Shown: one piece after another, positions 24,364 to 31,524 of the stretch
Layout of the letters: each line of letters begins with the position of its first letter
Numbering within the stretch: the first letter of the stretch is position 1
Source: Bacteroides sp. CAG:927
GTDB taxonomy: Bacteria; Bacteroidota; Bacteroidia; Bacteroidales; Muribaculaceae
Length of the DNA stretch: 36,677 nucleotides
Direction of reading: 5' to 3'
NCBI GenBank assembly: GCA_000431155.1
Contig: HF985620.1
Coordinates: 1-36,677, forward strand
Notes under the pieces: generated by a model
Databases searched by the model: none
Told to the model about the DNA's origin: nothing
What the model saw: only the letters and a program-made list of their open reading frames with translations
Made by a program: the position numbers and the translations under genes

Positions 24364-25112
24364 TGCGCTCCCTCACATACTTCATAAGCGATCTCCATCT
24401 CGGTGCGTCATACATTCCTGATGCACACGAACACGAACGCCGAATTTGTCATTGGCTTCGCAGCATTGCGCCCACCGCACGCACTATCTATATGCTTGGC
24501 GATGTACTTGATTATTGGTACGAATACCGATATGTTGTGCCGCGTGGATTCACACGTTTTTTCGGCACTATCGCCGAACTCACCGACAGCGGAGTGGAAA
24601 TCATATGGCTCAAAGGCAATCATGATATATGGATTTTTGATTATCTTCCTGCTGAATTAGGTGTCAAAGTCATTGATGGATCTTTCATCACTGATATCGA
24701 CGGCACCGGTTTTTTCATGGAGCATGGCGACGGTGTCGGCGAAATAAGGGCCTCTTACCGGTTTATGCATTCTCTCTTTCGCGCTCGTTGGGCACAATTC
24801 CTTTTCAGTGCCATTCACCCGCGATGGACTGTGAACTTTGCGCACAAGTGGTCAGGCCACAGCCGAGCCACCGGCAAGCAGTTTACGCTCACCACTGTTC
24901 CGGAATCTGACAAATTGCTCCAGTTTGTCAAACGCTATTCGGCATCACATCCACACATAAAGTATTATGTATTCGGGCATCGCCACGTTGTTGTCAACCA
25001 AAAAGTCAATCCCGATGTCAGCATCATTATACTTGGAGACTGCTATGAGAAAATGACCTATGGAGTATGGAACGGCTCTGAGTTTTTAATAAAAAAAATG
25101 GAAACTATATAA
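24363..25112 (+). CDS. lpxH: UDP-2,3-diacylglucosamine diphosphatase (LpxH-like)
   Basis: A 249-residue calcineurin-like metallophosphoesterase expected to cleave UDP-2,3-diacylglucosamine to lipid X and UMP in lipid A synthesis, at the cytoplasmic membrane face. Metal-site motifs seen: DLHLG (D10, H12), GDVLDYW (D47), GNHD (N86, H87), HGDG (H121) and FGHRH near residue 204. Length and the DYWYEYRYVVPRG stretch match the Bacteroidota LpxH-like group. LpxH is the best call; other UDP-sugar phosphodiesterases of the same fold cannot be excluded. Last gene of the operon. Confidence 0.88.
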   Translation: MRSLTYFISDLHLGASYIPDAHEHERRICHWLRSIAPTARTIYMLGDVLDYWYEYRYVVPRGFTRFFGTIAELTDSGVEIIWLKGNHDIWIFDYLPAELGVKVIDGSFITDIDGTGFFMEHGDGVGEIRASYRFMHSLFRARWAQFLFSAIHPRWTVNFAHKWSGHSRATGKQFTLTTVPESDKLLQFVKRYSASHPHIKYYVFGHRHVVVNQKVNPDVSIIILGDCYEKMTYGVWNGSEFLIKKMETI

Positions 25113-25260
25113 TTTTATACTTTATTAACAAAACCACCCCAAACTCCAATTTTTCATAAACCACTGTAACAACGCCGTTTAAACAGTTTGCGCGAAAACT
25201 CCTCAACAAAACACTGCTTAATAACATATAAATTTATTCTCCGACCTGATTTAATTAAGC
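25113..25260. other. AT-rich gap after lpxH, no gene seen
   Basis: No coding frame with a plausible protein and no strong hairpin terminator for the pta-lpxH operon was found in this stretch. It ends at a promoter-like box at 25261. Confidence 0.5.
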
Positions 25261-25268
25261 TACTTTTG
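25261..25268 (+). promoter_or_regulatory. -7-like box before a possible short RNA
   Basis: TACTTTTG fits TAnnTTTG, but no protein gene starts soon after it; a terminator hairpin lies about 60-90 bases downstream. The -33 region is not convincing. Confidence 0.4.
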
Positions 25269-25271
25269 TCA

Positions 25272-25357
25272 CGCAAACCTAACACAATCTTTTTTACCTT
25301 AGAAATTGTACCTATTGGAAACTCATAAAAAGAGACTATGTGAGTAGTCTCTTTTTA
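25272..25357 (+). ncRNA. Candidate short non-coding RNA
   Basis: Predicted transcript from about 25272 (just after the box at 25261-25268) to the hairpin and T run ending near 25357, about 85 bases. No open reading frame of note and no known RNA family recognised. The same stretch runs up to the promoter of the C11 peptidase gene, so it may equally be only the end of the upstream operon's 3' region. Confidence 0.3.
25327..25356 (+). terminator. Rho-independent terminator hairpin
   Basis: AAAAAGAGACTA (25327-25338) pairs perfectly with TAGTCTCTTTTT (25345-25356) around TGTGAG; the T run continues to 25364. It lies just upstream of the C11 peptidase promoter box, insulating that gene. Confidence 0.8.
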
Positions 25358-25365
25358 TTTTTTTG

Positions 25366-25373
25366 TACATTTG
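25366..25373 (+). promoter_or_regulatory. -7 promoter box for the C11 peptidase gene
   Basis: TACATTTG, nine bases before the ATG at 25383; predicts a leader of only a few bases. Confidence 0.55.
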
Positions 25374-25382
25374 TGCCAAGCT

Positions 25383-26573
25383 ATGAAAAATTTTATCTAC
25401 TACATAATCCTACCGTTTTTATTCATTCTTGGAGCCTGCGAAAACGACACCGACAGCCTTCCATCTATGCCCGAGCCGGAGACGCCCGACTCACCGGTTG
25501 AGTTTACCCTGTTTATGTACATGCCATGGAGTCAGAATCTCACTCCCGATTTACAACACAACCTCACAGAAATGCAGGCTGCTCTCGGCAAAGAGCATTT
25601 CCCGGACAAGAGAGTTGTATCCTTCATCTCCACATCTTCCACACAGGCGCAAATGGTTGAGATCACAGCAGGACAAAGAAAAATCCTGAAAAACTATGAA
25701 TCGCCCGATCTAACCACCTCGCAAGGCATAGCATCAATACTGGAAGATGTCAAAACATTGGCCCCGGCACAACATTACGCCATGACTATCGGTTGTCATG
25801 GCTCCGGATGGCTTCCCGTAGGAGCTTTGAACATTGATCGTACCGTATCATTGCATTCATTCTGCATCCCTGTATCCAACCATCCGGTCACACGATATTT
25901 CGGAGGAATAGACATACAGTGGCAAACTGATGTAAGCGCCCTTGTCAATGCCATTGAATCCGCACGCATACACCTTGATTTCCTGCTTTTTGATGCCTGC
26001 TATATGGGAGGGGTGGAAACGGCATACGAACTTCGACACGTAGCCGACATAACTGTTTTATCTCCTACCGAAATCATGGGAAGAGGCATACCCTACGGCT
26101 CTGTAGGCACACTTCTCCTCCAAGACGACATTGACTGGCAACAGTTCTGCAACAAATATTATGACTTCTTCTCTTCCTACTCTTCTCCTTACGCCACTTT
26201 ATCAGTAATCGACAGCCAATATCTTGAACAATTGGCCGATGCAATGAGACAACTTAACAATAACTCCACATGGAATCCCGAACTCACATCTCAGCTCCAG
26301 TCGTTCGGAGGATATTACGGAGAAAACATCTTCTTTGACCTTGGGCAATATGCCGACTTTCTGTCTGAAAACGGTTACGATGTCTCACATTTCACCTCCA
26401 TTCTTCATCAATCAGTCATAGCATCGGTACACACCGAGTACTGCTATATATATCTCTACGGTATAATCCCTATCCGCCACTATAGCGGCCTGAGTACTTC
26501 GGCACCAAGCACCTCACAGGTCACCGTATCATGGGAATCCACCCGGTGGGCAATAGACACAAAAAAACAGTGA
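25383..26573 (+). CDS. Clostripain-like (peptidase C11) lipoprotein
   Basis: A 396-residue lipoprotein with a caspase-like cysteine protease domain of family C11. Seen: lipobox LGAC with lipidated Cys19 followed by acidic ENDTDS, a Pro/Glu-rich linker (25-38), then the protease domain with the catalytic His139 in GCHGSGW and Cys206 in DACYMGG, plus the family stretches FTLFMYMPWS and LSPTEIMGRGIPYG. Such enzymes cleave after basic residues (clostripain, fragipain); specificity here is unproved. The ATG at 25383 is preferred over an upstream in-frame TTG because it gives a normal signal and follows the promoter box. It should act at the cell surface or in the periplasm. Confidence 0.88.
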   Translation: MKNFIYYIILPFLFILGACENDTDSLPSMPEPETPDSPVEFTLFMYMPWSQNLTPDLQHNLTEMQAALGKEHFPDKRVVSFISTSSTQAQMVEITAGQRKILKNYESPDLTTSQGIASILEDVKTLAPAQHYAMTIGCHGSGWLPVGALNIDRTVSLHSFCIPVSNHPVTRYFGGIDIQWQTDVSALVNAIESARIHLDFLLFDACYMGGVETAYELRHVADITVLSPTEIMGRGIPYGSVGTLLLQDDIDWQQFCNKYYDFFSSYSSPYATLSVIDSQYLEQLADAMRQLNNNSTWNPELTSQLQSFGGYYGENIFFDLGQYADFLSENGYDVSHFTSILHQSVIASVHTEYCYIYLYGIIPIRHYSGLSTSAPSTSQVTVSWESTRWAIDTKKQ

Positions 26574-26605
26574 ACCGGCACATGTCGGCTCACTGTATCA
26601 TAGTT
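26568..26605 (+). terminator. Hairpin at the end of the C11 peptidase gene
   Basis: CAGTGA...CCG pairs with CGG...TCACTG (26568-26595), including the stop codon, followed by a T-rich tail with interruptions. It may work for both converging genes. Confidence 0.5.
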
Positions 26606-26612
26606 TGTTTTA

Positions 26613-26771
26613 TTATTTCTGATTTCGGGGATTGTTGCCCAGCACACATGTGCGCTCCTTCTGAAGCTTCACATTATTCTTGTCCTCATCACCTTCATTG
26701 ATGGCTGCACCGGGATAATTCTGTGATGCATAGTCGCGTTCGCTTTCCTTAGTGGTATCTTTTTTATTCAT
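26613..26771 (-). CDS. Small polar protein of unknown function (52 aa)
   Basis: A 52-residue reading frame starting MNKKDTTKESERDY, very rich in Lys, Glu, Asp and Asn, with no signal or membrane segment. I do not recognise the family; the ERTCVLGNNP stretch near the C-terminus holds its single cysteine. An in-frame upstream ATG at 26831 would add 20 residues. Support is only codon regularity and position in a gap between a terminator and the Vsr gene, 93 bp downstream of the latter, so it could be spurious. Confidence 0.45.
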   Translation of the reverse strand: MNKKDTTKESERDYASQNYPGAAINEGDEDKNNVKLQKERTCVLGNNPRNQK

Positions 26772-26864
26772 AACAGCAATTTTAGTTTTGAATTCTTTGT
26801 TTTTCTGATATTCCAACAACTCCGTAGGCAAAAAGGTTTACAATAAATTTCAAAAAACATGTTG

Positions 26865-27347
26865 CTACTTGCCATATCGTGGCAACGGTTCTGCCGCAAT
26901 CGGCAATGGTTCCTGCTCAATAACTTTATCCGTCTCCACAATATCGTTATACAACCGCGCCAATCGCTGCTCCCTGCTCTTAGGAGAAAGCTCACACCCC
27001 CACACTCTAAGCACACGCCAGCCCAGAAGTTTCAGCTCCACTTCCGCCCTGTAATCGCGAGCCTGATTCAGAGTAATTTTGTGTTTCCAGAATTCATGAT
27101 TAGCACTTGGTATTCTGAACTTGTCACAACCGACATGACCATGCCAGAAACACCCGTTGACAAACACCACAACCTTGTATTTCCTGAACACAATGTCAGG
27201 ACATCCCGGAAGCTTCTTGTCATGAATTCTGAACCGAAGACCGCGGGCATGCAGATACTTGCGCACCATAAGTTCAGGCTTGGTATTCTTGCCCCTTATG
27301 GCACTCATACATTTGTGGCGTTGCTCCGGTGTCATTCTGTCGGTCAT
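26865..27347 (-). CDS. vsr: Very short patch repair (Vsr) mismatch endonuclease
   Basis: A 160-residue PD-(D/E)XK-fold nickase that cuts 5' of the T in T:G mismatches made by deamination of 5-methylcytosine. Seen: MTPEQRHKCMSAIRGKNTKPE (DNA-recognition start), GCPDIVF with catalytic Asp51, and FVNGCFWHGH with H69 and H71, plus Cys74 (HVGC), matching the zinc and active-site layout of E. coli Vsr (Asp51, His69). No cytosine methyltransferase gene is in the window, so this is an orphan here. It follows rpmH on the same strand but is separated from it by a terminator. Confidence 0.92.
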   Translation of the reverse strand: MTDRMTPEQRHKCMSAIRGKNTKPELMVRKYLHARGLRFRIHDKKLPGCPDIVFRKYKVVVFVNGCFWHGHVGCDKFRIPSANHEFWKHKITLNQARDYRAEVELKLLGWRVLRVWGCELSPKSREQRLARLYNDIVETDKVIEQEPLPIAAEPLPRYGK

Positions 27348-27363
27348 ACTTTATATAACAACC

Positions 27364-27404
27364 CAAAAAGCAAAAGCGCCGCTCGGAACCATATTCCGGC
27401 GGCG
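27364..27404 (-). terminator. Rho-independent terminator of rpmH
   Basis: On the minus strand CGCCGC+CGGAA pairs with TTCCG+A+GCGGCG (27377-27404) around a 5-base loop, followed by TTTTGCTTTTT. Strong GC stem with one bulged base. Confidence 0.75.
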
Positions 27405-27433
27405 TTATGCTTTCGTAAAGCAACTTATATCGC

Positions 27434-27589
27434 TTACTTGCTCGCGATGCTGCTGCTTACGGTAAGACGCAGACGACCTTTGGCACGACGACGTGCAAGC
27501 ACTTTACGACCGTCAGGGGTGGACATTCTCTCACGGAATCCGTGCTTATTTACTCTCTTTCTGTTCGAAGGTTGAAATGTTCTTTTCAT
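27434..27589 (-). CDS. rpmH: Ribosomal protein bL34
   Basis: A 51-residue, very basic large-subunit protein read directly from the sequence: MKRTFQPSNRKRVNKHGFRE, then RMSTPDGRKVLARRRAKGRL and a short tail ending SSSIASK. This is the bL34 signature along its whole length. It is not followed by rnpA or yidC as in many genomes; its terminator lies right after it. Confidence 0.97.
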   Translation of the reverse strand: MKRTFQPSNRKRVNKHGFRERMSTPDGRKVLARRRAKGRLRLTVSSSIASK

Positions 27590-27631
27590 TGCCGTATATT
27601 ATTTTTCGTTTGTTATTCACAATTCGGAGTG

Positions 27632-27639
27632 CAAATTTA
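27632..27639 (-). promoter_or_regulatory. -7 promoter box for rpmH
   Basis: TAAATTTG on the minus strand, 42 bases before the rpmH ATG. Confidence 0.6.
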
Positions 27640-27675
27640 CACATTTTTTTTATCCCCCGCAATTATTTTTGCTTT

Positions 27676-27960
27676 TTAGTAAAATTTCTGCCCCTCGTCA
27701 AGCAAAAACTCATAGCAAAGCACCAAAATTCCACTTACTGCAAGCTCTCCCACAAGCAGCCAGAAATACTGCATGCATTTCTGTTTCCATGATGCTGTCA
27801 ACATAGGCACACTCATGACACACACCACACCATATAGGCACCATATCAACCACATAGGCATAAAATGCTCGCCAAACATCATATCTGCAAGTATCATGCA
27901 GCATATACCGTACATCACATATTTATAAGCCTTGGGGATATTAATTACAGGGGTTTTCAT
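27676..27960 (-). CDS. Small multi-pass membrane protein (94 aa), unknown
   Basis: A 94-residue hydrophobic protein with about three predicted helices (about 13-30, 34-53, 62-83), several cysteines and methionines in the first two, and a short polar tail. No family recognised. It has its own minus-strand promoter box (27992-27999) divergent from the ABC-F gene. Nothing in its neighbours tells its role. Confidence 0.7.
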   Translation of the reverse strand: MKTPVINIPKAYKYVMYGICCMILADMMFGEHFMPMWLIWCLYGVVCVMSVPMLTASWKQKCMQYFWLLVGELAVSGILVLCYEFLLDEGQKFY

Positions 27961-27977
27961 ATCAGGAATGTTTTTTG

Positions 27978-27985
27978 TACCTTTG
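27978..27985 (+). promoter_or_regulatory. -7 promoter box for the ABC-F gene
   Basis: TACCTTTG on the plus strand, 33 bases before the ATG at 28019. It sits face to face with the minus-strand box at 27992-27999, so both promoters predict start sites at nearly the same spot (about 27988-27989). Confidence 0.55.
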
Positions 27986-27991
27986 CACCCG

Positions 27992-27999
27992 CAAAAATA
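27992..27999 (-). promoter_or_regulatory. -7 promoter box for the 94-aa membrane protein gene
   Basis: TATTTTTG on the minus strand, 31 bases before the ATG at 27960; overlaps the footprint of the plus-strand promoter at 27978. Confidence 0.5.
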
Positions 28000-28018
28000 A
28001 CATTTTTCTCACACATTT

Positions 28019-29635
28019 ATGATAGCGGTAAACAATCTCGGCATACAATTTGGCAAACGCATTCTGTTTCAGGATGTAAATATAAAATTCACTCCCGGCA
28101 ACTGCTACGGTATCATCGGAGCTAACGGAGCCGGAAAATCCACACTCATGCGCATCCTCTCCAATCAGCTCTCCCCTACACATGGCACCATAACCCAAGG
28201 ACCGGGCGAGCGTATGAGCGTTTTGGAACAGGACCACTTCAAATTTGACGAATTCACCGTTATGGACACTGTGCTTCAGGGTCACACTGCCCTGTGGGAT
28301 ATCATGAAGGAAAAAGAAGCCATCTATGCCAAAGAGGACTTTTCCGATGCCGATGGCATTCGTGCCTCGGAACTTGAAGAAAAATTTGCCGAAATGGAAG
28401 GATGGAATGCCGAAAGTGATGCCGCAATGCTCCTTTCAGGTCTCGGTATCAAAGAAGACAAACACTACATGCTCATGCGCGACCTCAGTGGTAAAGAAAA
28501 AGTGCGCGTTCTGCTTGCTAAAGCCTTGTTCGGTAATCCGGATAATCTTCTTCTTGACGAGCCGACCAACGACCTTGACCTTGACACTGTTGCATGGCTG
28601 GAGAACTATCTCAGCAACTGCGAAAACACCGTGCTCGTAGTCAGCCACGACCGCCACTTCCTTGATGCCGTTTCCACACACACCCTTGACATTGATTATA
28701 ATAAAGTGACACTGTTTGCCGGCAACTACAGTTTCTGGTATGAGTCAAGTCAGCTTGCTCTTCGTCAGCAGCAGCAACAGAACAAGAAAGCCGAGGAAAA
28801 ACGTAAGGAACTGCTTGAGTTCATTCAGCGTTTCAGTGCCAATGTGGCCAAATCCAAGCAAACTACCAGCCGCAAGAAGATGTTGGAGAAACTCAACATT
28901 GAGGAAATTCAACCCTCTTCGCGCCGCTACCCGGGCATCATATTTACTCCTCAGCGCGAAGTTGGCAACAAGATTCTTGAAGTTCATGGCCTGAGTGCCA
29001 GCGTGGACGGAGAGATTCTTTTCAAAGATGTCAATTTCCAGATTGAGAAAGGCGACAAAGTCGCTTTCCTGAGCCATGACCCGAGAGCCATGACCGCCTT
29101 ATTTGAAATCATCAACGGCAATCGCAAACCCGACTCCGGCAGTTACGATTGGGGGCAGACTATCACCACGGCCTACCTTCCTCTTGACAACTCTACGTTC
29201 TTCAACACCGACCTCAATCTTGTTGACTGGCTCTGTCAGTTCTCCGATGATTCCAGCGAAATTTACCTCAAGGGATTCCTTGGCAAAATGCTTTTTAGCG
29301 GTGAGGAAGTACTCAAAAAAGCCTCCGTACTGTCCGGTGGAGAGAAAATGCGTTGCATGATAGCACGCATGATGATGCGCGATGCCAATACTTTGGTCCT
29401 TGATTCACCGACCAATCACCTTGATCTTGAATCCATTCAGGCCTTCAACAACACATTGCAGGCTTTCAAGGGCATAGTCCTCATGTCAAGCCATGACCAT
29501 GAGTTTATTCAAACAGTTTGCAACCGCATAATTGAGCTTACCCCCAACGGCATCATAGACAAGATGATGGACTACGATGATTATATCACCGATGAAAAAG
29601 TACTCGCTGCCCGTGAGCGTTTGTATGCCAAATAA
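28019..29635 (+). CDS. ABC-F ATPase (YbiT-like)
   Basis: A 538-residue soluble protein with two ABC domains joined by a charged coiled-coil linker (about 245-292), as in ABC-F translation factors acting on the ribosome. First domain intact: Walker A GANGAGKS (34-41), signature LSGKE (156-160), Walker B LLLDEP (177-182). Second domain is degenerate: the Walker A position reads SHDPRAMT (352-359 region, no Lys), and Walker B reads LVLDSP (459-464) with Ser463 in place of the catalytic Glu, although its signature LSGGE (438-442) is normal. The overall match is to the YbiT-like group. An antibiotic-resistance role is not suggested. Confidence 0.9.
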   Translation: MIAVNNLGIQFGKRILFQDVNIKFTPGNCYGIIGANGAGKSTLMRILSNQLSPTHGTITQGPGERMSVLEQDHFKFDEFTVMDTVLQGHTALWDIMKEKEAIYAKEDFSDADGIRASELEEKFAEMEGWNAESDAAMLLSGLGIKEDKHYMLMRDLSGKEKVRVLLAKALFGNPDNLLLDEPTNDLDLDTVAWLENYLSNCENTVLVVSHDRHFLDAVSTHTLDIDYNKVTLFAGNYSFWYESSQLALRQQQQQNKKAEEKRKELLEFIQRFSANVAKSKQTTSRKKMLEKLNIEEIQPSSRRYPGIIFTPQREVGNKILEVHGLSASVDGEILFKDVNFQIEKGDKVAFLSHDPRAMTALFEIINGNRKPDSGSYDWGQTITTAYLPLDNSTFFNTDLNLVDWLCQFSDDSSEIYLKGFLGKMLFSGEEVLKKASVLSGGEKMRCMIARMMMRDANTLVLDSPTNHLDLESIQAFNNTLQAFKGIVLMSSHDHEFIQTVCNRIIELTPNGIIDKMMDYDDYITDEKVLAARERLYAK

Positions 29636-29656
29636 CATCCAGATTACTTCCGATAT

Positions 29657-29950
29657 ATGACACGTCACGTAGTTACCTTTCGTTTTCTCGGCACTCCCGC
29701 GGAGCGCAAACAGATTGCGCACAGATTCCGCAATGCGCTCATATCACTCCCCGAGCAAATTGAATGTCTGAAAGCCATTCAGGTTGGCATCAATGAAAAT
29801 CCTGATGAAGATTGGGACCTTACGCTGATAGCCGATGCCGAAACTCCGGCTGATATTGCGGCATACTCTGCTCATCCCGCCCATCTTGCTGCCGTTGAAA
29901 TAATCAAGGGTCACAAAGCCGACAGAGCTTGCGTAGATTTCACCATCTGA
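29657..29950 (+). CDS. Stress-responsive A/B-barrel (Dabb) protein
   Basis: A 97-residue protein with the dimeric alpha-beta barrel (Dabb) pattern: N-terminal beta strand HVVTFRF, helix with RFRNALISLPEQI, then IQVGINENP and a DLTLIADAE strand, and a C-terminal VDFTI strand. The family binds small molecules or has no known activity. It follows the ABC-F gene by 21 bp on the same strand and is probably co-transcribed; its end is 2 bp from the convergent HsdR-N gene. Confidence 0.82.
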   Translation: MTRHVVTFRFLGTPAERKQIAHRFRNALISLPEQIECLKAIQVGINENPDEDWDLTLIADAETPADIAAYSAHPAHLAAVEIIKGHKADRACVDFTI

Positions 29951-29952
29951 CC

Positions 29953-30426
29953 CTACTCTCCGACTATTTCCTTATATTCCGGCACTTCTTTCAGGAACTC
30001 ATAGCTCCGATTGGCAAAATCTATTGCACAGCAAAAATGCCTCAATCCGTTGCTGACCGTCACATACGGAGCGGCAAGCACCATATTATAGCGCACAATC
30101 TGGTCAAACACCTTTTGGGTGATAGCCACATTGGGCGCTTTATATTCCACTATCATCACAGGTTTTCGGCACGCATCATACACCACCGTGTCGCAGCGTC
30201 TTGATGTGCGATTCAGCGTCAGCGCTATTTCATTACCCATTCTCCCCTTCATATAGCCGCGCTCATGCTCCAGCCATCGCACAAATCGCTGTCTGACCCA
30301 CTCTTCAGGAGTCAGCGCCACCCATTTTTGACGCAGCTCATCAAACACTCGGTCCATATCGCTGTCCGAACGTAGCGGCACATCACACTCGGGAAGCATC
30401 AGCATAGGAAGATCGGCAATTTTCAT
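29953..30426 (-). CDS. Solo HsdR N-terminal (PD-(D/E)XK) nuclease-like protein
   Basis: A 157-residue protein consisting only of the type I restriction enzyme R subunit N-terminal domain. The nuclease core is seen as Asp79 in RCDTVVYD and Glu94-x-Lys96 in VEYKAP, with the preceding EIALTLNRT strand. No helicase part, HsdM or HsdS gene is near, so it is not a restriction system. Such solo domains are common in Bacteroidota genomes; function unknown. It is divergent from holA. Confidence 0.82.
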   Translation of the reverse strand: MKIADLPMLMLPECDVPLRSDSDMDRVFDELRQKWVALTPEEWVRQRFVRWLEHERGYMKGRMGNEIALTLNRTSRRCDTVVYDACRKPVMIVEYKAPNVAITQKVFDQIVRYNMVLAAPYVTVSNGLRHFCCAIDFANRSYEFLKEVPEYKEIVGE

Positions 30427-30479
30427 TGTATTTTATCAATTAATGCGTAAATTTACACAAATTTTATCACTTAGCCATC

Positions 30480-31520
30480 ATGGCCGCCACTCCTGCACTC
30501 ACCTACACCCAATTGTGTAAAGATATATCGTCCGGCACACTTGCGCCCATCTATCTCATTCATGGAGAAGAGAGCTATTATGCCGACGAACTCGTTAAAA
30601 AGTTTGAAGCACTCATCCCCGATGAGGCCCGTGATTTTGATTTATATACGCTATACGCACGCGAAACTCCGGCCGAACTGCTCAATGCCACTTGCCGCCG
30701 CTATCCTATGTTTGGCAACCGTGTGGTTGTAGTACTTAAAGAAGCTCAAGCCATTTCTGCCGACGAGCTCAACAAATACACTCTTTATGCAGCCAACCCC
30801 GTATCCACTACCGTTCTGGCCATAATTTGCCGGGGTGCGCAAGCCAAAGGCAAAGACCTCATTACCGCCATAAAAAACTGTGGCGGGGCAATATTTGAAT
30901 CAAAAAAACTCACCGAACGCAATATTGATTCTGCCATTGAATCCTTGGTGAAATCACAGGGTCTGAATATTGAGCCTAAAGGCATAGCAATGCTGCGTGA
31001 CCACATTGGCCTTGACCTTGCAAAAATGTATAGCGAAATCACCAAGCTCGCCATGATTTTGGGCAAAGGTGCCATGATCACTCCCGAAAGCATTGAACGC
31101 AATGTGGGCATAAGCAAAGATTACAATGCCTTTGAACTCGTTGACGCTCTGGCAGTAAAAGATGCCGCCAAAGCACTGGAGATAGTCAGTTATTTCCGCA
31201 ATAATCCGCGCAACAATCCCACTGTGCTTGTCATAGCCTCAATATTCAGCTTTTTCTCACAGTTGCTGATAGCGCAGTTCACACGCGATAAGTCACCATC
31301 ATCACTGATGAATGCTCTCGGACTCAGATACGAGGTTCAATTGCGCAAATTCAATGCGGCCATGCGATATTATAACGCTTACATGAGCATTGAAATAATC
31401 TCCGCGATACGCGATTTTGATGTTAAGTCCAAAGGCATTGGCAGCCGAAAAAACGAATACGACCTGCTTGAAGAGCTGATTTTCAAAATCCTCTATGCCA
31501 AAGGCAATATCAGTTTTTGA
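30480..31520 (+). CDS. holA: DNA polymerase III subunit delta
   Basis: A 346-residue clamp-loader subunit that opens the sliding clamp. Seen: PIYLIHGEESYYADELVKKFE (about 21-41), RRYPMFGNRVVVVLKEAQ, then VLAIICRGAQAKGKDL and the C-terminal helical collar with FELVDALAVKD and NPTVLVIASIFSFFSQLL. The AAA+-like fold lacks a Walker A lysine as is normal for delta. Length is typical. Its end lies 4 bp from the convergent outer-membrane protein gene. Confidence 0.94.
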   Translation: MAATPALTYTQLCKDISSGTLAPIYLIHGEESYYADELVKKFEALIPDEARDFDLYTLYARETPAELLNATCRRYPMFGNRVVVVLKEAQAISADELNKYTLYAANPVSTTVLAIICRGAQAKGKDLITAIKNCGGAIFESKKLTERNIDSAIESLVKSQGLNIEPKGIAMLRDHIGLDLAKMYSEITKLAMILGKGAMITPESIERNVGISKDYNAFELVDALAVKDAAKALEIVSYFRNNPRNNPTVLVIASIFSFFSQLLIAQFTRDKSPSSLMNALGLRYEVQLRKFNAAMRYYNAYMSIEIISAIRDFDVKSKGIGSRKNEYDLLEELIFKILYAKGNISF

Positions 31521-31524
31521 GTAC

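Noticed and set aside
28019..29635. ABC-F antibiotic-resistance protein
   Set aside because: Best resembles the housekeeping YbiT-like group, with no long resistance-type linker; context is housekeeping.
29953..30426. Type I restriction-modification locus
   Set aside because: Only the R-subunit N-terminal domain is present; no helicase, methylase or specificity gene is seen.
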